NCBI RefSeq assembly: GCF_001676385.1
Contig: NZ_LYVJ01000005.1
Coordinates: 1-64,000, forward strand
Reading direction: 5' to 3'
DNA from: Stenotrophomonas maltophilia
GTDB taxonomy: Bacteria; Pseudomonadota; Gammaproteobacteria; Xanthomonadales; Xanthomonadaceae
DNA length: 64,000 bases
Shown: positions 29,185 to 38,614 of the stretch, piece by piece
Layout: each line of letters begins with the position of its first letter
How positions within the stretch are numbered: the stretch's first letter is position 1
Position numbers and translations under genes: made by a program
Notes under the pieces: generated by a model
Database searches by the model: none
The model's input: the letters and a program-made list of their open reading frames with translations, nothing else
What the model was told of the DNA's origin: nothing

Positions 29185-30240
29185 TCAGCGCCCCGCGGGC
29201 TCCACGCTGCTGCGCCAGGCGTCGAGGAACTGGCGGCGCTTGAGTGCGTCCAGATACACCAGCAGGCCCGGTCCGAGCTGGATCGGGCGGCGACTGCGGC
29301 CCGGCGCACCGTCATCGTGCGTGCTGCCGGTCACGATCGGCATCAACCGCGCCTCACGCGACAGTACCTGCTGGCCGCGGGGCGACAACAGGTAATCGAG
29401 GAAACGGCGCGCCTCCTGCGGGTGTGGCCCGGTGCGCGGAATCACCGCAGTCCGCAGCACCACCAGCGTGTAGTCCTCCGGCTCGACGATCGCCAGCGGC
29501 GCGCCGGCGTCGATGCGCGCCTGTGCATAGGAACCAAGGACGTTGTAGACCAGCGACAGCTGGCCGCTGGCAACCTGGTCCAGCAGCACACCGGTGCGCT
29601 CCTCGCGCACCACGTCATTGTCGCCGAGCGCGCCCAGCAGTGCGCCGGCGATGCTGCCGCGCTGCGCGTCCTGGGTGGCCAGCAGGTAACCGACACTGCT
29701 GCGCTCGATGTCATAAGTACCGACCCTGCCACGCAGTGGTGCGCCTTCGGCACGCAGGCGATCCAGCAGCTGGCGCCGCGTATGCGGTACTTCCGCCGCA
29801 GGCAGTGCACGGGTGTTGTAGACCATCACCACCGGCTCATAGCTGATGCCGAACGCCTCGCTGCGCCACTGCGCCCATGCCGGCAACGCGGCAGTCTGCG
29901 CCGAGCGGTGCGGCACCGCATGGCCGTCGTTGACCAGCTTGGTCTGCAGGTCCATGCCACTGGAGATCAGCAGGTCCGGCGAAGCAGGACCGTGGCGGTC
30001 ATGCAGGTAACGTGCGTACAGGTCCTGGGTGATGATGTCTTCATAGATGACCTCGGTGCCCGGATGCAGGCGCTGGTAGTCGGCGATCACCACCGCGAAT
30101 ACCTCGATGTCGGTGGTGCCATGGATGCGCAGCTGTGCGGTGGCTTTGCCCTGGGCGGGGAAGCGGCGCACATCACCGGGCGCGGCCAGTACCGGCAGGG
30201 CCAACAACAGGGCAAAAGCCACTGCGAACAATCGGATCAT
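29185..30240 (-). CDS. periplasmic substrate-binding protein linked to a TctDE-like two-component system
   Basis: This 351-residue protein has a signal peptide (about 1-19, LPVLAA). Its fold resembles iron(III)/AfuA-type periplasmic binding proteins (LRIHGTTDIEVFAVVIADYQ, VIYEDIITQDLYARYL, VVMVYNTRALPA, PEDYTLVVLRTAVIPRTGPH). There is no ABC permease or ATPase gene nearby. Its ATG overlaps the kinase stop by 4 bases (ATGA), so it is translationally coupled to the sensor. This points to a ligand-presenting co-sensor in the periplasm and away from a transport function. The ligand is probably a carboxylate such as citrate, judged from the divergent transporter genes. Confidence 0.82.
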   Translation of the reverse strand: MIRLFAVAFALLLALPVLAAPGDVRRFPAQGKATAQLRIHGTTDIEVFAVVIADYQRLHPGTEVIYEDIITQDLYARYLHDRHGPASPDLLISSGMDLQTKLVNDGHAVPHRSAQTAALPAWAQWRSEAFGISYEPVVMVYNTRALPAAEVPHTRRQLLDRLRAEGAPLRGRVGTYDIERSSVGYLLATQDAQRGSIAGALLGALGDNDVVREERTGVLLDQVASGQLSLVYNVLGSYAQARIDAGAPLAIVEPEDYTLVVLRTAVIPRTGPHPQEARRFLDYLLSPRGQQVLSREARLMPIVTGSTHDDGAPGRSRRPIQLGPGLLVYLDALKRRQFLDAWRSSVEPAGR

Positions 30241-31628
30241 GGGCTGCTCCGGGGCAGGCGGACGGTGGCGATCAACCCGCCCTGCGGGCGGTTGCTCAGG
30301 TCGATGCGTCCACCGTGGCTGTCGACCACGCGCTTGACGATGGCCAGGCCAAGGCCGGCCCCCCCCGACGGTGCGCCTTCGCCGCGGGCGAAGCGCTCGA
30401 ACACGCGTTCGGCGTCCGCAGGCGCGATGCCGGCGCCGTGGTCGGCAATGGTCAGCACGGCCTGCCCGCCCTCCACGGTCAGCGCGATCTGCAGAGGGCC
30501 CTCGCCGCCGTACTTCAGTGCATTGTCGACCAGGTTCTTGATCGCCTCGCGCAACAGCAACGCATCGCCATGCACCTGTACCGGTTCGGCGGTCATCGCC
30601 AATTGCACGCGCGGTGCTGGACCGGCCTGCGGCAGGACGTCATGCAGGGCCTGGTGCACGGTCTCGGCCAGGTCCACCGCGACGAACCGCTGCAGATGCG
30701 AACGATGGATCACGCTGGCATCGCTGAGCAGCTGGTTGAGCAACCGGCTCATGTGGGTGGCGTTGCGCTCGATCGCCTGCAGGCTGCGCCGCATGTCTTC
30801 CGGATCATCATCATCCAGCGCCAGCTGCGCCTGCGCGCGCAGCGCCGCCAGTGGCGTGCGCATCTGGTGTGCAGCCTCGGCCATGAACGCGCGCAGCGTT
30901 TCGTTGCTGCTGGACAGCCGTTCCATGAAGCGGTTCAGCGCCGCCACCATCTGGTCCATCTCGCGTGGCACGTGCGCATCCAACGGCTTCAGGTCGGAAG
31001 GCTCACGCCGCGACAACTCGCGCTCCACACGCACCAGCGGCCGGAACGCGCGATGCACGCCGAAGGCGACCAGTGCCAGCAGCAGGCCGGACAACACGCC
31101 GATTGCCAGCAGCGCGCGGTTGACCATGTCCTGCGCGACGGCCTCGCGCGCGCGGCGGGTCTGCCCCACCTGCACCTGCACCTCGCCCTGCGCCGAGGCG
31201 GCGGCGAAGCTGCGGCTGACCACCACGAAGCGCACCTTCTCACCGCTGTACACCGCATCGAACAGTTGCGGATTCGCACCGGGCCGGCGCGGCGGTGCCG
31301 GCAGGTCACCGTAGCCGGTGATCAGGTTGCCGCGGCTGTCGGCCACGCGATAGAACACGCGGTCCTCAGGTGCCATCGCCAGCAGGTCCAGCGCGGCATA
31401 GGGCAGGTCGACCTGCCACTGGCCATCGACCAGGGCCACCGAATCGCCGATGGACAGCGCCGAGGACACCAGCAGGTGGTCATAGGAGCGGTTTGCAGCG
31501 CGCTGGCCATAATCGCGCGCGGCGAACAGCAGGGCGACCGCGAACACCGCCAGCAACGCCCCGAGGTAAAGCAGCAGCGTGCGCCGCAGCGAGCCTGGCG
31601 CGGCATTCGCGACACGCGTGTCAACCAT
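30237..31628 (-). CDS. TctE-like sensor histidine kinase
   Basis: This 463-residue inner-membrane kinase has two membrane helices (about 15-37 and 165-190) flanking a periplasmic domain of about 125 residues, as in TctE (tricarboxylate sensing). A HAMP segment follows. HisKA carries H254 in MAEAAHQMRTPLAALRAQ, and the HATPase contains NLVDNALKYGG and GGAGLGLAIVKRVVDSHGG. The start at 31628 overlaps the regulator stop by 8 bases (ATGGTTGA). Upstream in-frame ATGs at 31634 and 31646 are alternatives. Its stop overlaps the binding-protein gene, giving the order regulator-kinase-binding protein in one message. Confidence 0.88.
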   Translation of the reverse strand: MVDTRVANAAPGSLRRTLLLYLGALLAVFAVALLFAARDYGQRAANRSYDHLLVSSALSIGDSVALVDGQWQVDLPYAALDLLAMAPEDRVFYRVADSRGNLITGYGDLPAPPRRPGANPQLFDAVYSGEKVRFVVVSRSFAAASAQGEVQVQVGQTRRAREAVAQDMVNRALLAIGVLSGLLLALVAFGVHRAFRPLVRVERELSRREPSDLKPLDAHVPREMDQMVAALNRFMERLSSSNETLRAFMAEAAHQMRTPLAALRAQAQLALDDDDPEDMRRSLQAIERNATHMSRLLNQLLSDASVIHRSHLQRFVAVDLAETVHQALHDVLPQAGPAPRVQLAMTAEPVQVHGDALLLREAIKNLVDNALKYGGEGPLQIALTVEGGQAVLTIADHGAGIAPADAERVFERFARGEGAPSGGAGLGLAIVKRVVDSHGGRIDLSNRPQGGLIATVRLPRSSP

Positions 31629-32310
31629 CGGCATCGGAGCCGCCATTGCTGGCTTCCAGCAGGTAGCCGACGCCGCGCACCGTGGTGATGCGCAGCGGTG
31701 CGCCGGCAAGCTTCCTTCTCAGGCGGCCGACGTACAGCTCGATGGCATTCGGTCCCGCCTCATCATCGAAGCCGAACAGCCTATTGCCGATCTCATCCTT
31801 GCCTACCACCTGGCCGAGTCGGCCGACCAGGATCTCAAGCAACCGGTACTCCCGGTTGGGGAGTTCGATCGGCTCGCCATCGAGGCTGACCCGGCGCGCG
31901 GCATTGTCGAACTGGAAGCTGCCGATCTGCACCACTTCGCTGGCCTGGCCGCGTGCACGCCGCAGCAGCACGCGGCAGCGCGCCTCGAACTCGCGGAAAT
32001 CGAACGGCTTGCCAAGATAGTCGTCGGCGCCGACGTCCAGTGCCTGCACCCGGTCTTCGATGCCATCGCGTGCGGTCAGCATCAGCACGGGCGTGCTGTC
32101 GCCACGTTCGCGCATGCCAGCCAGTACCTGCAGGCCGTCGAGCTTGGGCAGGCCGATATCCAGCACCACCAGGTCGAAGCTCTGGTAGCGCAGCACGCTG
32201 GCCGCCGCCAGGCCATCGGCCTGCCAGTCCACGGCATGCCCGCTGCGGCGCATGCGACGGATGATCGCATCGGCCAGATCCGGATTGTCTTCGACCAGCA
32301 GCAGGCGCAT
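31621..32310 (-). CDS. TctD-like OmpR-family response regulator
   Basis: This 229-residue protein pairs a receiver domain (phospho-acceptor Asp in VVLDIGLPKLDG, conserved LTARDGIEDRV and GKPFDF) with a C-terminal winged helix (IELPNREYRLLEILV, NAIELYVGRLRRKL, RTVRGVGYLLE without the first R). The ATG at 32310 is used; a GTG two codons upstream is possible. It is first in the operon with the TctE-like kinase and the binding protein, and divergent from the porin-CitMHS genes 206 bases away, its probable target. Confidence 0.9.
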   Translation of the reverse strand: MRLLLVEDNPDLADAIIRRMRRSGHAVDWQADGLAAASVLRYQSFDLVVLDIGLPKLDGLQVLAGMRERGDSTPVLMLTARDGIEDRVQALDVGADDYLGKPFDFREFEARCRVLLRRARGQASEVVQIGSFQFDNAARRVSLDGEPIELPNREYRLLEILVGRLGQVVGKDEIGNRLFGFDDEAGPNAIELYVGRLRRKLAGAPLRITTVRGVGYLLEASNGGSDADG

Positions 32311-32516
32311 GGGCACAACGGTGGGAGGGGAAGCGAATGCTACCGCATGGCGCGTGGCCAGCCCCGGGGCATGGTCCGGGCGGCAGAACGAAGCCGTTTA
32401 CGCTGCACCGCACAAACCGCTGACAGGACGATGACAGCTACGGCAACCCAGACTGCGGCCACGCACCGTCCGGTGCCCACGATTGCCGCGCGCCTGGCGT
32501 GCACCTGGGAGGGTTT

Positions 32517-33692
32517 GTGGAATTCACGTTTGCCTGGCGGCGTCCTGCCGCCATGATGGCGCTGGCGGTCCTGTCGGCGCCGGCCTTTGCCGCCGAAGAC
32601 GACCGTCCGGTCACGGCCGCCCTTGGGGGCCGCCTGCACCTGGACTTCGCCACCTTCGACAACGACAACCGCGGTGCCCCGAACAAGGACGACACCGAGA
32701 TCCGCCGTGCGTGGCTGGACGTGTCGGGCAAGTTCTTCGTGGTCGACTACAAGCTGGAAGCCGACTTCTCCGGCGACCGCGTCGAGGCCAAGGACGTGTA
32801 CCTGGCGCGCAGCTTCGGCAAGGCCGGCAAGCTGACCGTCGGCCAGTTCAAGCAGTACTTCTCGCTGGATGACCGCACCAGTTCCAACTACGGCAGCTTC
32901 CTCGAGCGCGGCAACGCCGGCACCACGCTGGCTCCGCTGTACCGCCTGGGCGCATCGTGGCAGGCCAATCCGGGCGACGTCACCTGGGCCGCCAGCATCT
33001 ACAGCCTGGAGAGCATCGACGCCTGGCAGGTGAAGGGCCGTGCCGCCGGTGGCCGCGTTACCTGGGCGCCCTCTCCCAGCGACGGCGACGTGCTGCACCT
33101 GGGCCTGTCACTGGCCCGCGAGGCGTATGACAACCCCGGTGCCAACGGCGTACCGGCGCTGCGGATCCGCCCGCGCCCGGCGGGCCACCTGTCCGACAAC
33201 ATCCGCCTGACCCTGGTCGACTTTTCCACCGGCCGCGACACCGACGTCAACAAGTGGTCGCTGGAATACGCGCAGGTGCGCGGCCCGCTGTCGTGGCAGG
33301 GCGAGTTCAGTGGCGCCACCTTCGATGATGGGGCCCAGCGCGGCGACGTGATGGCGGCCTACGGCATGCTCAGCTGGTTCGTCACCGGCGAAAGCCGCGC
33401 GTACGACCGCAAGACCGGCCGCTTCGCGCGCGTGAAGGACATCCGCCACAAGGCGGGTGCCTTCGAAGTGGCGCTGCGCTACGACCAGATGCGGGGCGCG
33501 CAGCACCTGGATGGCGCGCCGGACCTGCGCCGCGGCAGCACCGAAGCGTGGACGCTGGGCGGCAACTGGTACCTGCGCGACAACCTGCGCTTCATGCTCA
33601 ACGTGATCGAAAGCCGCAACCGCGACCGCCTGGCCGGGGTCACGGTGGACCGCACGCGGGCGGTCACCGGCCGCCTGCAGTACGACTTCTAG
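32517..33692 (+). CDS. OprP/OprO-type outer-membrane porin of the citrate cluster
   Basis: This 391-residue protein has a signal peptide ending APAFA before AEDDRP. Beta-barrel strands follow, with the phosphate-selective porin O/P pattern (KLEADFSGDRVEAKDVYLAR, KLTVGQFKQYFSLDDRTSSN, WFVTGESRAYD), ending in RLQYDF. A GTG at 32517 is chosen as start because GGGAGGG lies 4-10 bases upstream; GTG 32499 and an internal ATG are alternatives. It is the first gene of a unit with the CitMHS transporter and the SDR, and probably lets tricarboxylates cross the outer membrane. Confidence 0.85.
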   Translation: MEFTFAWRRPAAMMALAVLSAPAFAAEDDRPVTAALGGRLHLDFATFDNDNRGAPNKDDTEIRRAWLDVSGKFFVVDYKLEADFSGDRVEAKDVYLARSFGKAGKLTVGQFKQYFSLDDRTSSNYGSFLERGNAGTTLAPLYRLGASWQANPGDVTWAASIYSLESIDAWQVKGRAAGGRVTWAPSPSDGDVLHLGLSLAREAYDNPGANGVPALRIRPRPAGHLSDNIRLTLVDFSTGRDTDVNKWSLEYAQVRGPLSWQGEFSGATFDDGAQRGDVMAAYGMLSWFVTGESRAYDRKTGRFARVKDIRHKAGAFEVALRYDQMRGAQHLDGAPDLRRGSTEAWTLGGNWYLRDNLRFMLNVIESRNRDRLAGVTVDRTRAVTGRLQYDF

Positions 33693-33766
33693 GCCTGAAA
33701 CTCCGGGCGCGCGCCGCCCGCGACCCTTCCACTCCCCCACGTCCTGTTTTCGCAAGGAGTCCGCAG

Positions 33767-35098
33767 ATGATGCTGAGCATCCTCGGCTTTGGCATGGTCA
33801 TTACGTTCATGTACTTGATCATGAGCAAACGCCTGTCGCCGCTCGTCGCCCTGATCACCATCCCCATCCTGTTCGCGCTGATCGGCGGCTTCGGCGCCGG
33901 CATCGACGAAATGATGCTGGAAGGCATCAAGAAGATCGCGCCGACCGGCGTGATGCTGATGTTCGCCATCCTCTACTTCGGGGTGATGATCGACGCCGGC
34001 CTGTTCGATCCGCTGGTGCGGGTCATCCTGCGCTTCGTCAAGGGCGATCCGATGAAGATCGTGCTGGGCACGGCGGTGCTGGCGATGCTGATCTCGCTCG
34101 ACGGCGACGGCTCGACCACCTACATGATCACCGTATCGGCGATGCTGCCGCTGTACCAGCGGCTTGGCATGAACGCGCTGAACATGACCTGCGTGACCAT
34201 CCTCGCCGGTGGCGTGATGAACCTGACCCCGTGGGGCGGCCCGACCGCACGCGCCGCCACCGCGCTGCATGTGGACCCGGCCGATGTGTTCGTGCCGCTG
34301 ATTCCGTCGATGGTGATCGCCTGCGCCGGCGTGTTGCTGCTGGCCTGGTACCTGGGGCTGAAGGAACGCCGCCGCCTCGGCGTGGTGACGCTGCCCAAGG
34401 GTGGCAGCTGGATGGACAACAGCGTGTCCGATGACAGCAGCCCGCTGCCAACCGTCGAGGACGCCGAAGACATCAAGCGGCCGAAGCTGCTGTGGGTGAA
34501 CCTGGCACTGACCCTCGCACTGATGACCGCGCTTATCATCGGCGTGCTGCCGATGCCAGTGCTGTTCATGGTCGGCTTCGCCGTGGCCCTGGTGATCAAC
34601 TACCCGAACCTGGCCGAGCAGCGCCGCCGCGTGGTCAACCATGCCGGCAACGTGCTGTCGGTGGTCTCGCTGATCTTCGCCGCCGGCATCTTCACCGGCA
34701 TCCTCAACAACACCGGCATGGTCGAGGCGATGTCGCACAGCTTCCTGGCGATCATTCCGGATTCGTGGGGCCCGTACCTTGCGGTCATCACGGCGGTAGC
34801 CTCGATGCCGTTCACCTTCTTCATGTCCAACGATGCGTTCTACTTCGGCGTGCTGCCGATCCTGTCCGAAGCCGCCGGCAACTACGGCATCACTCCGGTG
34901 GAAATGGCACGCGCGTCGCTGGCCGGCCAGCCGGTGCACCTGCTCAGCCCGCTGGTGCCGTCCACCTACCTGCTGGTGGGCCTGGCCAAGGTCGAATTCG
35001 CCGACCACCAGAAGTTCACTCTGAAGTGGGCCATCGCCATCTCGATGCTGCTGATGGTCGGCAGCCTGCTGTTCGGCCTGTATCCGCTCACCGCCTGA
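33767..35098 (+). CDS. CitMHS-family citrate (metal-citrate) transporter
   Basis: This 443-residue protein has about 12 membrane helices. Family blocks are MIDAGLFDPLVRVILRFVKG, SLDGDGSTTYMITVSAMLPL, LAGGVMNLTPWGGPTARAAT and LASMPFTFFMSNDAFYFGVL-like (here ASMPFTFFMSNDAFYFGVLP). CitMHS proteins import citrate complexed with Mg2+ or Ca2+ using protons. The start has AAGGAG 10 bases upstream. It lies 74 bases after the porin and 24 bases before the SDR gene, opposite the TctDE-like genes, which fits citrate-induced uptake. Confidence 0.9.
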   Translation: MMLSILGFGMVITFMYLIMSKRLSPLVALITIPILFALIGGFGAGIDEMMLEGIKKIAPTGVMLMFAILYFGVMIDAGLFDPLVRVILRFVKGDPMKIVLGTAVLAMLISLDGDGSTTYMITVSAMLPLYQRLGMNALNMTCVTILAGGVMNLTPWGGPTARAATALHVDPADVFVPLIPSMVIACAGVLLLAWYLGLKERRRLGVVTLPKGGSWMDNSVSDDSSPLPTVEDAEDIKRPKLLWVNLALTLALMTALIIGVLPMPVLFMVGFAVALVINYPNLAEQRRRVVNHAGNVLSVVSLIFAAGIFTGILNNTGMVEAMSHSFLAIIPDSWGPYLAVITAVASMPFTFFMSNDAFYFGVLPILSEAAGNYGITPVEMARASLAGQPVHLLSPLVPSTYLLVGLAKVEFADHQKFTLKWAIAISMLLMVGSLLFGLYPLTA

Positions 35099-35122
35099 CC
35101 CCTTCCCGAGGAACCTTCTGCA

Positions 35123-35863
35123 ATGACGCTTCGAATCGCTTACGTCACCAGCGGCATGGGCAGTGTCGGCACTGCCATCTGCCAGAGCCTGGCCCGCAGC
35201 GGCCACACCGTGGTCGCCGGCTGCGCGCCGAACTCGCCGCGCAAGGCCAACTGGCTGCGCGAGCAGCGCGAACAGGGCTTTGACTTCATCGCCTCCGAGG
35301 GCAATGCCACCGACTGGGCCTCGACCAGTGCCGCGTTCGCCAAGGTGCGCGCCGAGGTCGGTGAAGTGGATGTGCTGGTCAACAACTCCGGCGGCAGCCG
35401 CGACCTGCTGTTCCGGCAGATGACCGTGGAGGACTGGAATGCAGTAATCGCCTCCAACCTCAATGCACTGTTCAACCTGACCAAGCAGGTGGTCGATGGC
35501 ATGGCCACGCGGGGCTGGGGCCGCATCATCAACATCGGCTCGGTCAGCGCGCACAAGGGCCAGATCGGCCAGGTCAACTACGCCACCGCCAAAGCGGCGA
35601 TGCATGGCTTCAGCCGTGCCCTGGCCGCCGAAGTGGCGTCGCGCGGGGTCACCGTCAACACGCTGTCGCCGGGCTACATCGCCAGCCAGGCGATCAGCAG
35701 TTTCCCGCCGGACGTGCTGGACCGTCTGGCCGCCTCGGTACCAGTGCGCCGGCTCGGCCGTCCGGAAGAAGTGGCCGGCCTGTGTGCATGGCTGGCGTCC
35801 GACGATGCCTCCTATGTGACCGGTGCGGATTATCCGGTCAACGGTGGCCTGTACATGGGATAG
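35123..35863 (+). CDS. phbB: short-chain dehydrogenase, acetoacetyl-CoA reductase-like
   Basis: This 246-residue Rossmann enzyme has the N-terminal TSGMGSVGTAIC nucleotide loop, NNSGGSRDLLF, IGSVSAHKGQIGQVNYATAK with the catalytic Ser and the YxxxK pair, and the C-terminal VTGADYPVNGGLYMG. These match the PhbB/FabG branch that reduces acetoacetyl-CoA with NADPH. No phbA or phbC lies nearby, so a role in polyhydroxybutyrate synthesis is not shown. It is probably co-transcribed with the citrate transporter (24-base gap) and may handle surplus reducing power or an unrelated substrate. Confidence 0.78.
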   Translation: MTLRIAYVTSGMGSVGTAICQSLARSGHTVVAGCAPNSPRKANWLREQREQGFDFIASEGNATDWASTSAAFAKVRAEVGEVDVLVNNSGGSRDLLFRQMTVEDWNAVIASNLNALFNLTKQVVDGMATRGWGRIINIGSVSAHKGQIGQVNYATAKAAMHGFSRALAAEVASRGVTVNTLSPGYIASQAISSFPPDVLDRLAASVPVRRLGRPEEVAGLCAWLASDDASYVTGADYPVNGGLYMG

Positions 35864-35880
35864 ACCGCATCCGCGCAGGG

Positions 35881-35913
35881 CATGGATCCACGCACCTCCC
35901 CCGGTGGATCCAT
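35881..35913. terminator. hairpin after the SDR gene
   Basis: The stem catggatccac / gtggatccatg (11 bp, 11-base loop) begins 17 bases past the SDR stop. It has no T tract. It also contains the atccac sequence seen in the dispersed hairpins, so it may be a repeat acting as a transcript end. Confidence 0.5.
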
Positions 35914-36031
35914 GCCATGCGCGCATTGCGGCGCTCGCTGGAGCCCGTAAAGAAGGTTTCATGTTCCGTTCGCATAGTGGCCATGCACCGCGCATCCATG
36001 CCGGTGACCACTCCCAATGCAACGGATCCCC

Positions 36032-38332
36032 ATGCAGACCCGACACCTGACCCTCGCCGTGGCGATCGCGCTTTCCGCCGCCACCAGCGCACATGCCGCT
36101 TCCGCGGCTGACACCGCCACCACCAGCGCAGACGCCACGCTGAGCGCGCAGACGCTGGATACCGTCTCCGTGATCGGCCAGGGCGAGACCCGTCAGGTAC
36201 AGCGCATCACGGCGGTCGACAAGCAGGTGCTGCCGCCGGGGACCAGCGGCCAGAAGATCCTCGACCGCCTGCCCGGCGTGTCGGTGCAGTCCAACGATGC
36301 CTTCGGTGCCAATGAGGAATCGCAGACCATCAGCCTGCGCGGTTTCGACAAGAGCCGCCTCGGCTACACGCTGGACGGCATCCCACTGGGTGACAACAGC
36401 TACGGCAACTACAACGGCCTGAGCATCGCCCGCGCGATCATCGCCGAGAACCTGGCCGGCGCCGAACTGTCGCAGGGCATCGGCTCGCTGGGCGTGGCCT
36501 CGACCAGCAACCTGGGCGGCACCATCCAGTATTTCTCGATGGATCCCTCCACCGAATTCGGTGGCCGCGCCAGCGTCACCGTCGGCGACAACAACCAGCG
36601 CCGCGGCTACCTGCGTGTGGATACCGGCGACCTCAACGGCTTCTCGGCCTACGTGTCCGGCGTGCACCAGGACCAGGACATGTGGGCCGCGCCCTACCAG
36701 AACCAGACCACCCGCCAGTTCAACGCCAAGGCGGTGTGGAATGTCGGCGAGCACCGCTTCGGTGCGTTCGTGGCCACCTCGCGCGCCAGCCAGGCCAACT
36801 ACGCCTATCTGTCCAAGGACATGCTGGCACGTGGCCTGGGCTATGACTGGAACATCTATGCGCCGGACTGGGACCGCGCCGTCGCCGCCGCGTACTGTGC
36901 GCCGGGCACCTACAACAAGGCGCGCTGCGCCTTCAGCGGCGGCGTCAACAGTATCGACGATGCGTACTACCAGAGCCGTGCGCTGCGTGACGACAACCTG
37001 TACTCGGTCGATGCCGACCTGCGCCTGGGCGAGCAGGGCCGGCTGAAGCTGCTGGCCTATCACCACGACAACCGTGGCCAGGGCCACTGGTGGGCGCCGG
37101 GCCAGCCGTCCTATCCGGGGACCGACAGGATGCTGCCGATCTCGATCCGCAGCACCAACTACACGATCAACCGCGATGGACTGACCGCGGCACTGTCGTG
37201 GACGGTGGGCATCCACGAGCTGGAAGCCGGCTTGTGGTACGAGCAGAACGACCATAATGTCTCGCGCAATTTCTATTACATCAGCGGCCCGTTCCTGGAC
37301 GACCTGTACCTGAAGAACCCGGACCGCCTGCTGTTCAACCAGGACTTCGACATCCGCACGCGCCAGTTCTACGTGCAGGACCGCATGCGCTTCCTGGACC
37401 AGCGGCTGACCGTGGACGTGGGCATCAAGAGTCCCAACACGCGCATGCGCGCCACCGCCAACCCGGGCGTGGAAACCCGCATCGCCTCGGGCACGCTGAC
37501 CGCCAAGGAATCGGTGCTGCCGCAGCTGGGCGTGGGCTTCAGGCTCAACGCCAACAATGAACTGTTCGCCTCGTACGCCGAGAACATCGCCGCCTTCGTC
37601 GGCGGTGGCAGCGGCGGCCCGCTGCAGGTGTCGCCCGAATCGTTCGCCGCCAGCGCCGGGCTGGAGCCGGAGAAGTCCAAGAGCCTGGAAGCCGGCTTCC
37701 GCACCTTCGGCGAGAAGTACCAGGCGTCGATCGCGGCCTACAACGTGACGTTCGACAATCGCCTGCTGTCACTGAACCCGTGCTCGAGCATCGAAGTCGG
37801 CACGCGTCCGGAGTGCGTGACACGCTTCATCAACGTCGGTTCGGTGAAGAGCCACGGTGCGGAACTGACCTTCATCCTCAAGCCGATCGACGGCCTGCAG
37901 TGGTACAACGCACTGTCCTGGAACAAGACCACCTACGAGGATGACTACACCTCGGGCGGTGCTATCGTGCCGGTGGCCGGCAAGATCACGGTGGATACGC
38001 CGCAGCGCATGGCTTCCAGTGAAATCAGCTGGAACCGCGACGGTTTCTTCGCCAGCCTGCGTGCCAAGTACACCGGCAAGCGCTACTACACCTACACCAA
38101 CGACCAGTCGGTGCCGGGCGTGACCACCTTCGACGCCGGTGCGGGCTACGACTTCGGCCCGGGCCTGGGCCTGCGCAACGTGCGGGTGTCGTTGAATGCG
38201 ACCAACCTGACCAACAAGCGCTACGCCGGCCAGCTGAGTTCGTTCGCACCGACCGATCCGAAGGGCACGCGCTATGCGATCCATGCCAGTGCACCGCGGC
38301 AGCTGTTCATGACGGTGGCGGCGGAGTTCTAA
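36032..38332 (+). CDS. TonB-dependent outer-membrane receptor
   Basis: This 766-residue receptor has a signal peptide (about 1-22, TSAHA), a TonB-box region (about LDTVSVIGQGE), a plug domain (about 50-165: KILDRLPGVSVQSNDAFGAN, ISLRGFDKSRLGYTLDGIPL) and a 22-strand barrel ending MTVAAEF. It has no N-terminal signalling extension, so it does not feed a sigma factor. A start at 36017 is possible; both have weak ribosome sites. It follows the citrate genes after a 168-base gap with a hairpin and so may be separately transcribed. A ferric-citrate or other siderophore ligand is a guess from position. Confidence 0.87.
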   Translation: MQTRHLTLAVAIALSAATSAHAASAADTATTSADATLSAQTLDTVSVIGQGETRQVQRITAVDKQVLPPGTSGQKILDRLPGVSVQSNDAFGANEESQTISLRGFDKSRLGYTLDGIPLGDNSYGNYNGLSIARAIIAENLAGAELSQGIGSLGVASTSNLGGTIQYFSMDPSTEFGGRASVTVGDNNQRRGYLRVDTGDLNGFSAYVSGVHQDQDMWAAPYQNQTTRQFNAKAVWNVGEHRFGAFVATSRASQANYAYLSKDMLARGLGYDWNIYAPDWDRAVAAAYCAPGTYNKARCAFSGGVNSIDDAYYQSRALRDDNLYSVDADLRLGEQGRLKLLAYHHDNRGQGHWWAPGQPSYPGTDRMLPISIRSTNYTINRDGLTAALSWTVGIHELEAGLWYEQNDHNVSRNFYYISGPFLDDLYLKNPDRLLFNQDFDIRTRQFYVQDRMRFLDQRLTVDVGIKSPNTRMRATANPGVETRIASGTLTAKESVLPQLGVGFRLNANNELFASYAENIAAFVGGGSGGPLQVSPESFAASAGLEPEKSKSLEAGFRTFGEKYQASIAAYNVTFDNRLLSLNPCSSIEVGTRPECVTRFINVGSVKSHGAELTFILKPIDGLQWYNALSWNKTTYEDDYTSGGAIVPVAGKITVDTPQRMASSEISWNRDGFFASLRAKYTGKRYYTYTNDQSVPGVTTFDAGAGYDFGPGLGLRNVRVSLNATNLTNKRYAGQLSSFAPTDPKGTRYAIHASAPRQLFMTVAAEF

Positions 38333-38379
38333 ATCGAAAGCGGGCGCTGCGGCGCGTTGATTGTTCCTGCATGGCGTGG

Positions 38380-38473
38380 GTAGGCAGGCCCATGCAGGAC
38401 ACGCCGTAAACCCATCCATGGGGGCTCGATCGGCGCATCCATGCGCCTCACGGTCCTGCATGGGCCTGCCTAC
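38380..38473. repeat. variable-arm hairpin element, copy B
   Basis: Perfect 21-bp arms run from gtaggcaggcccatgcagga (38380 on) to the matching 38453-38473 and end in GTAG/CTAC. They enclose a 52-base loop starting acgccgtaaacccatccatg. The loop is the same length as in copy A and matches it at about 39 of 52 positions, while the arms differ. Confidence 0.85.
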
Positions 38474-38524
38474 CCCCGCTGGAGAGTTCCCCGCGCCGGC
38501 GCGGAGGCAATGGAAAGCAAGAGC

Positions 38525-38563
38525 AAAAGCAAAGAGCCGGGCATTGCCCGGCTCTTTGCTTTT
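38525..38563. terminator. strong bidirectional terminator after the TonB-dependent receptor
   Basis: Perfect 18-bp arms (aaaagcaaagagccgggc and its complement) have the loop att. The stem ends in an A-run on one side and a T-run on the other, so it should work in both directions. Confidence 0.85.
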
Positions 38564-38614
38564 CAAGCGCAATCCCTCTGGTGGACCTGCTACCGCGCCC
38601 GCAGAAAACTGTCT

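Noticed and set aside
33689-37255. 1188-codon minus-strand frame across porin, CitMHS, SDR and receptor genes
   Set aside because: It spans several unrelated real genes on the other strand and has a shadow-type composition.
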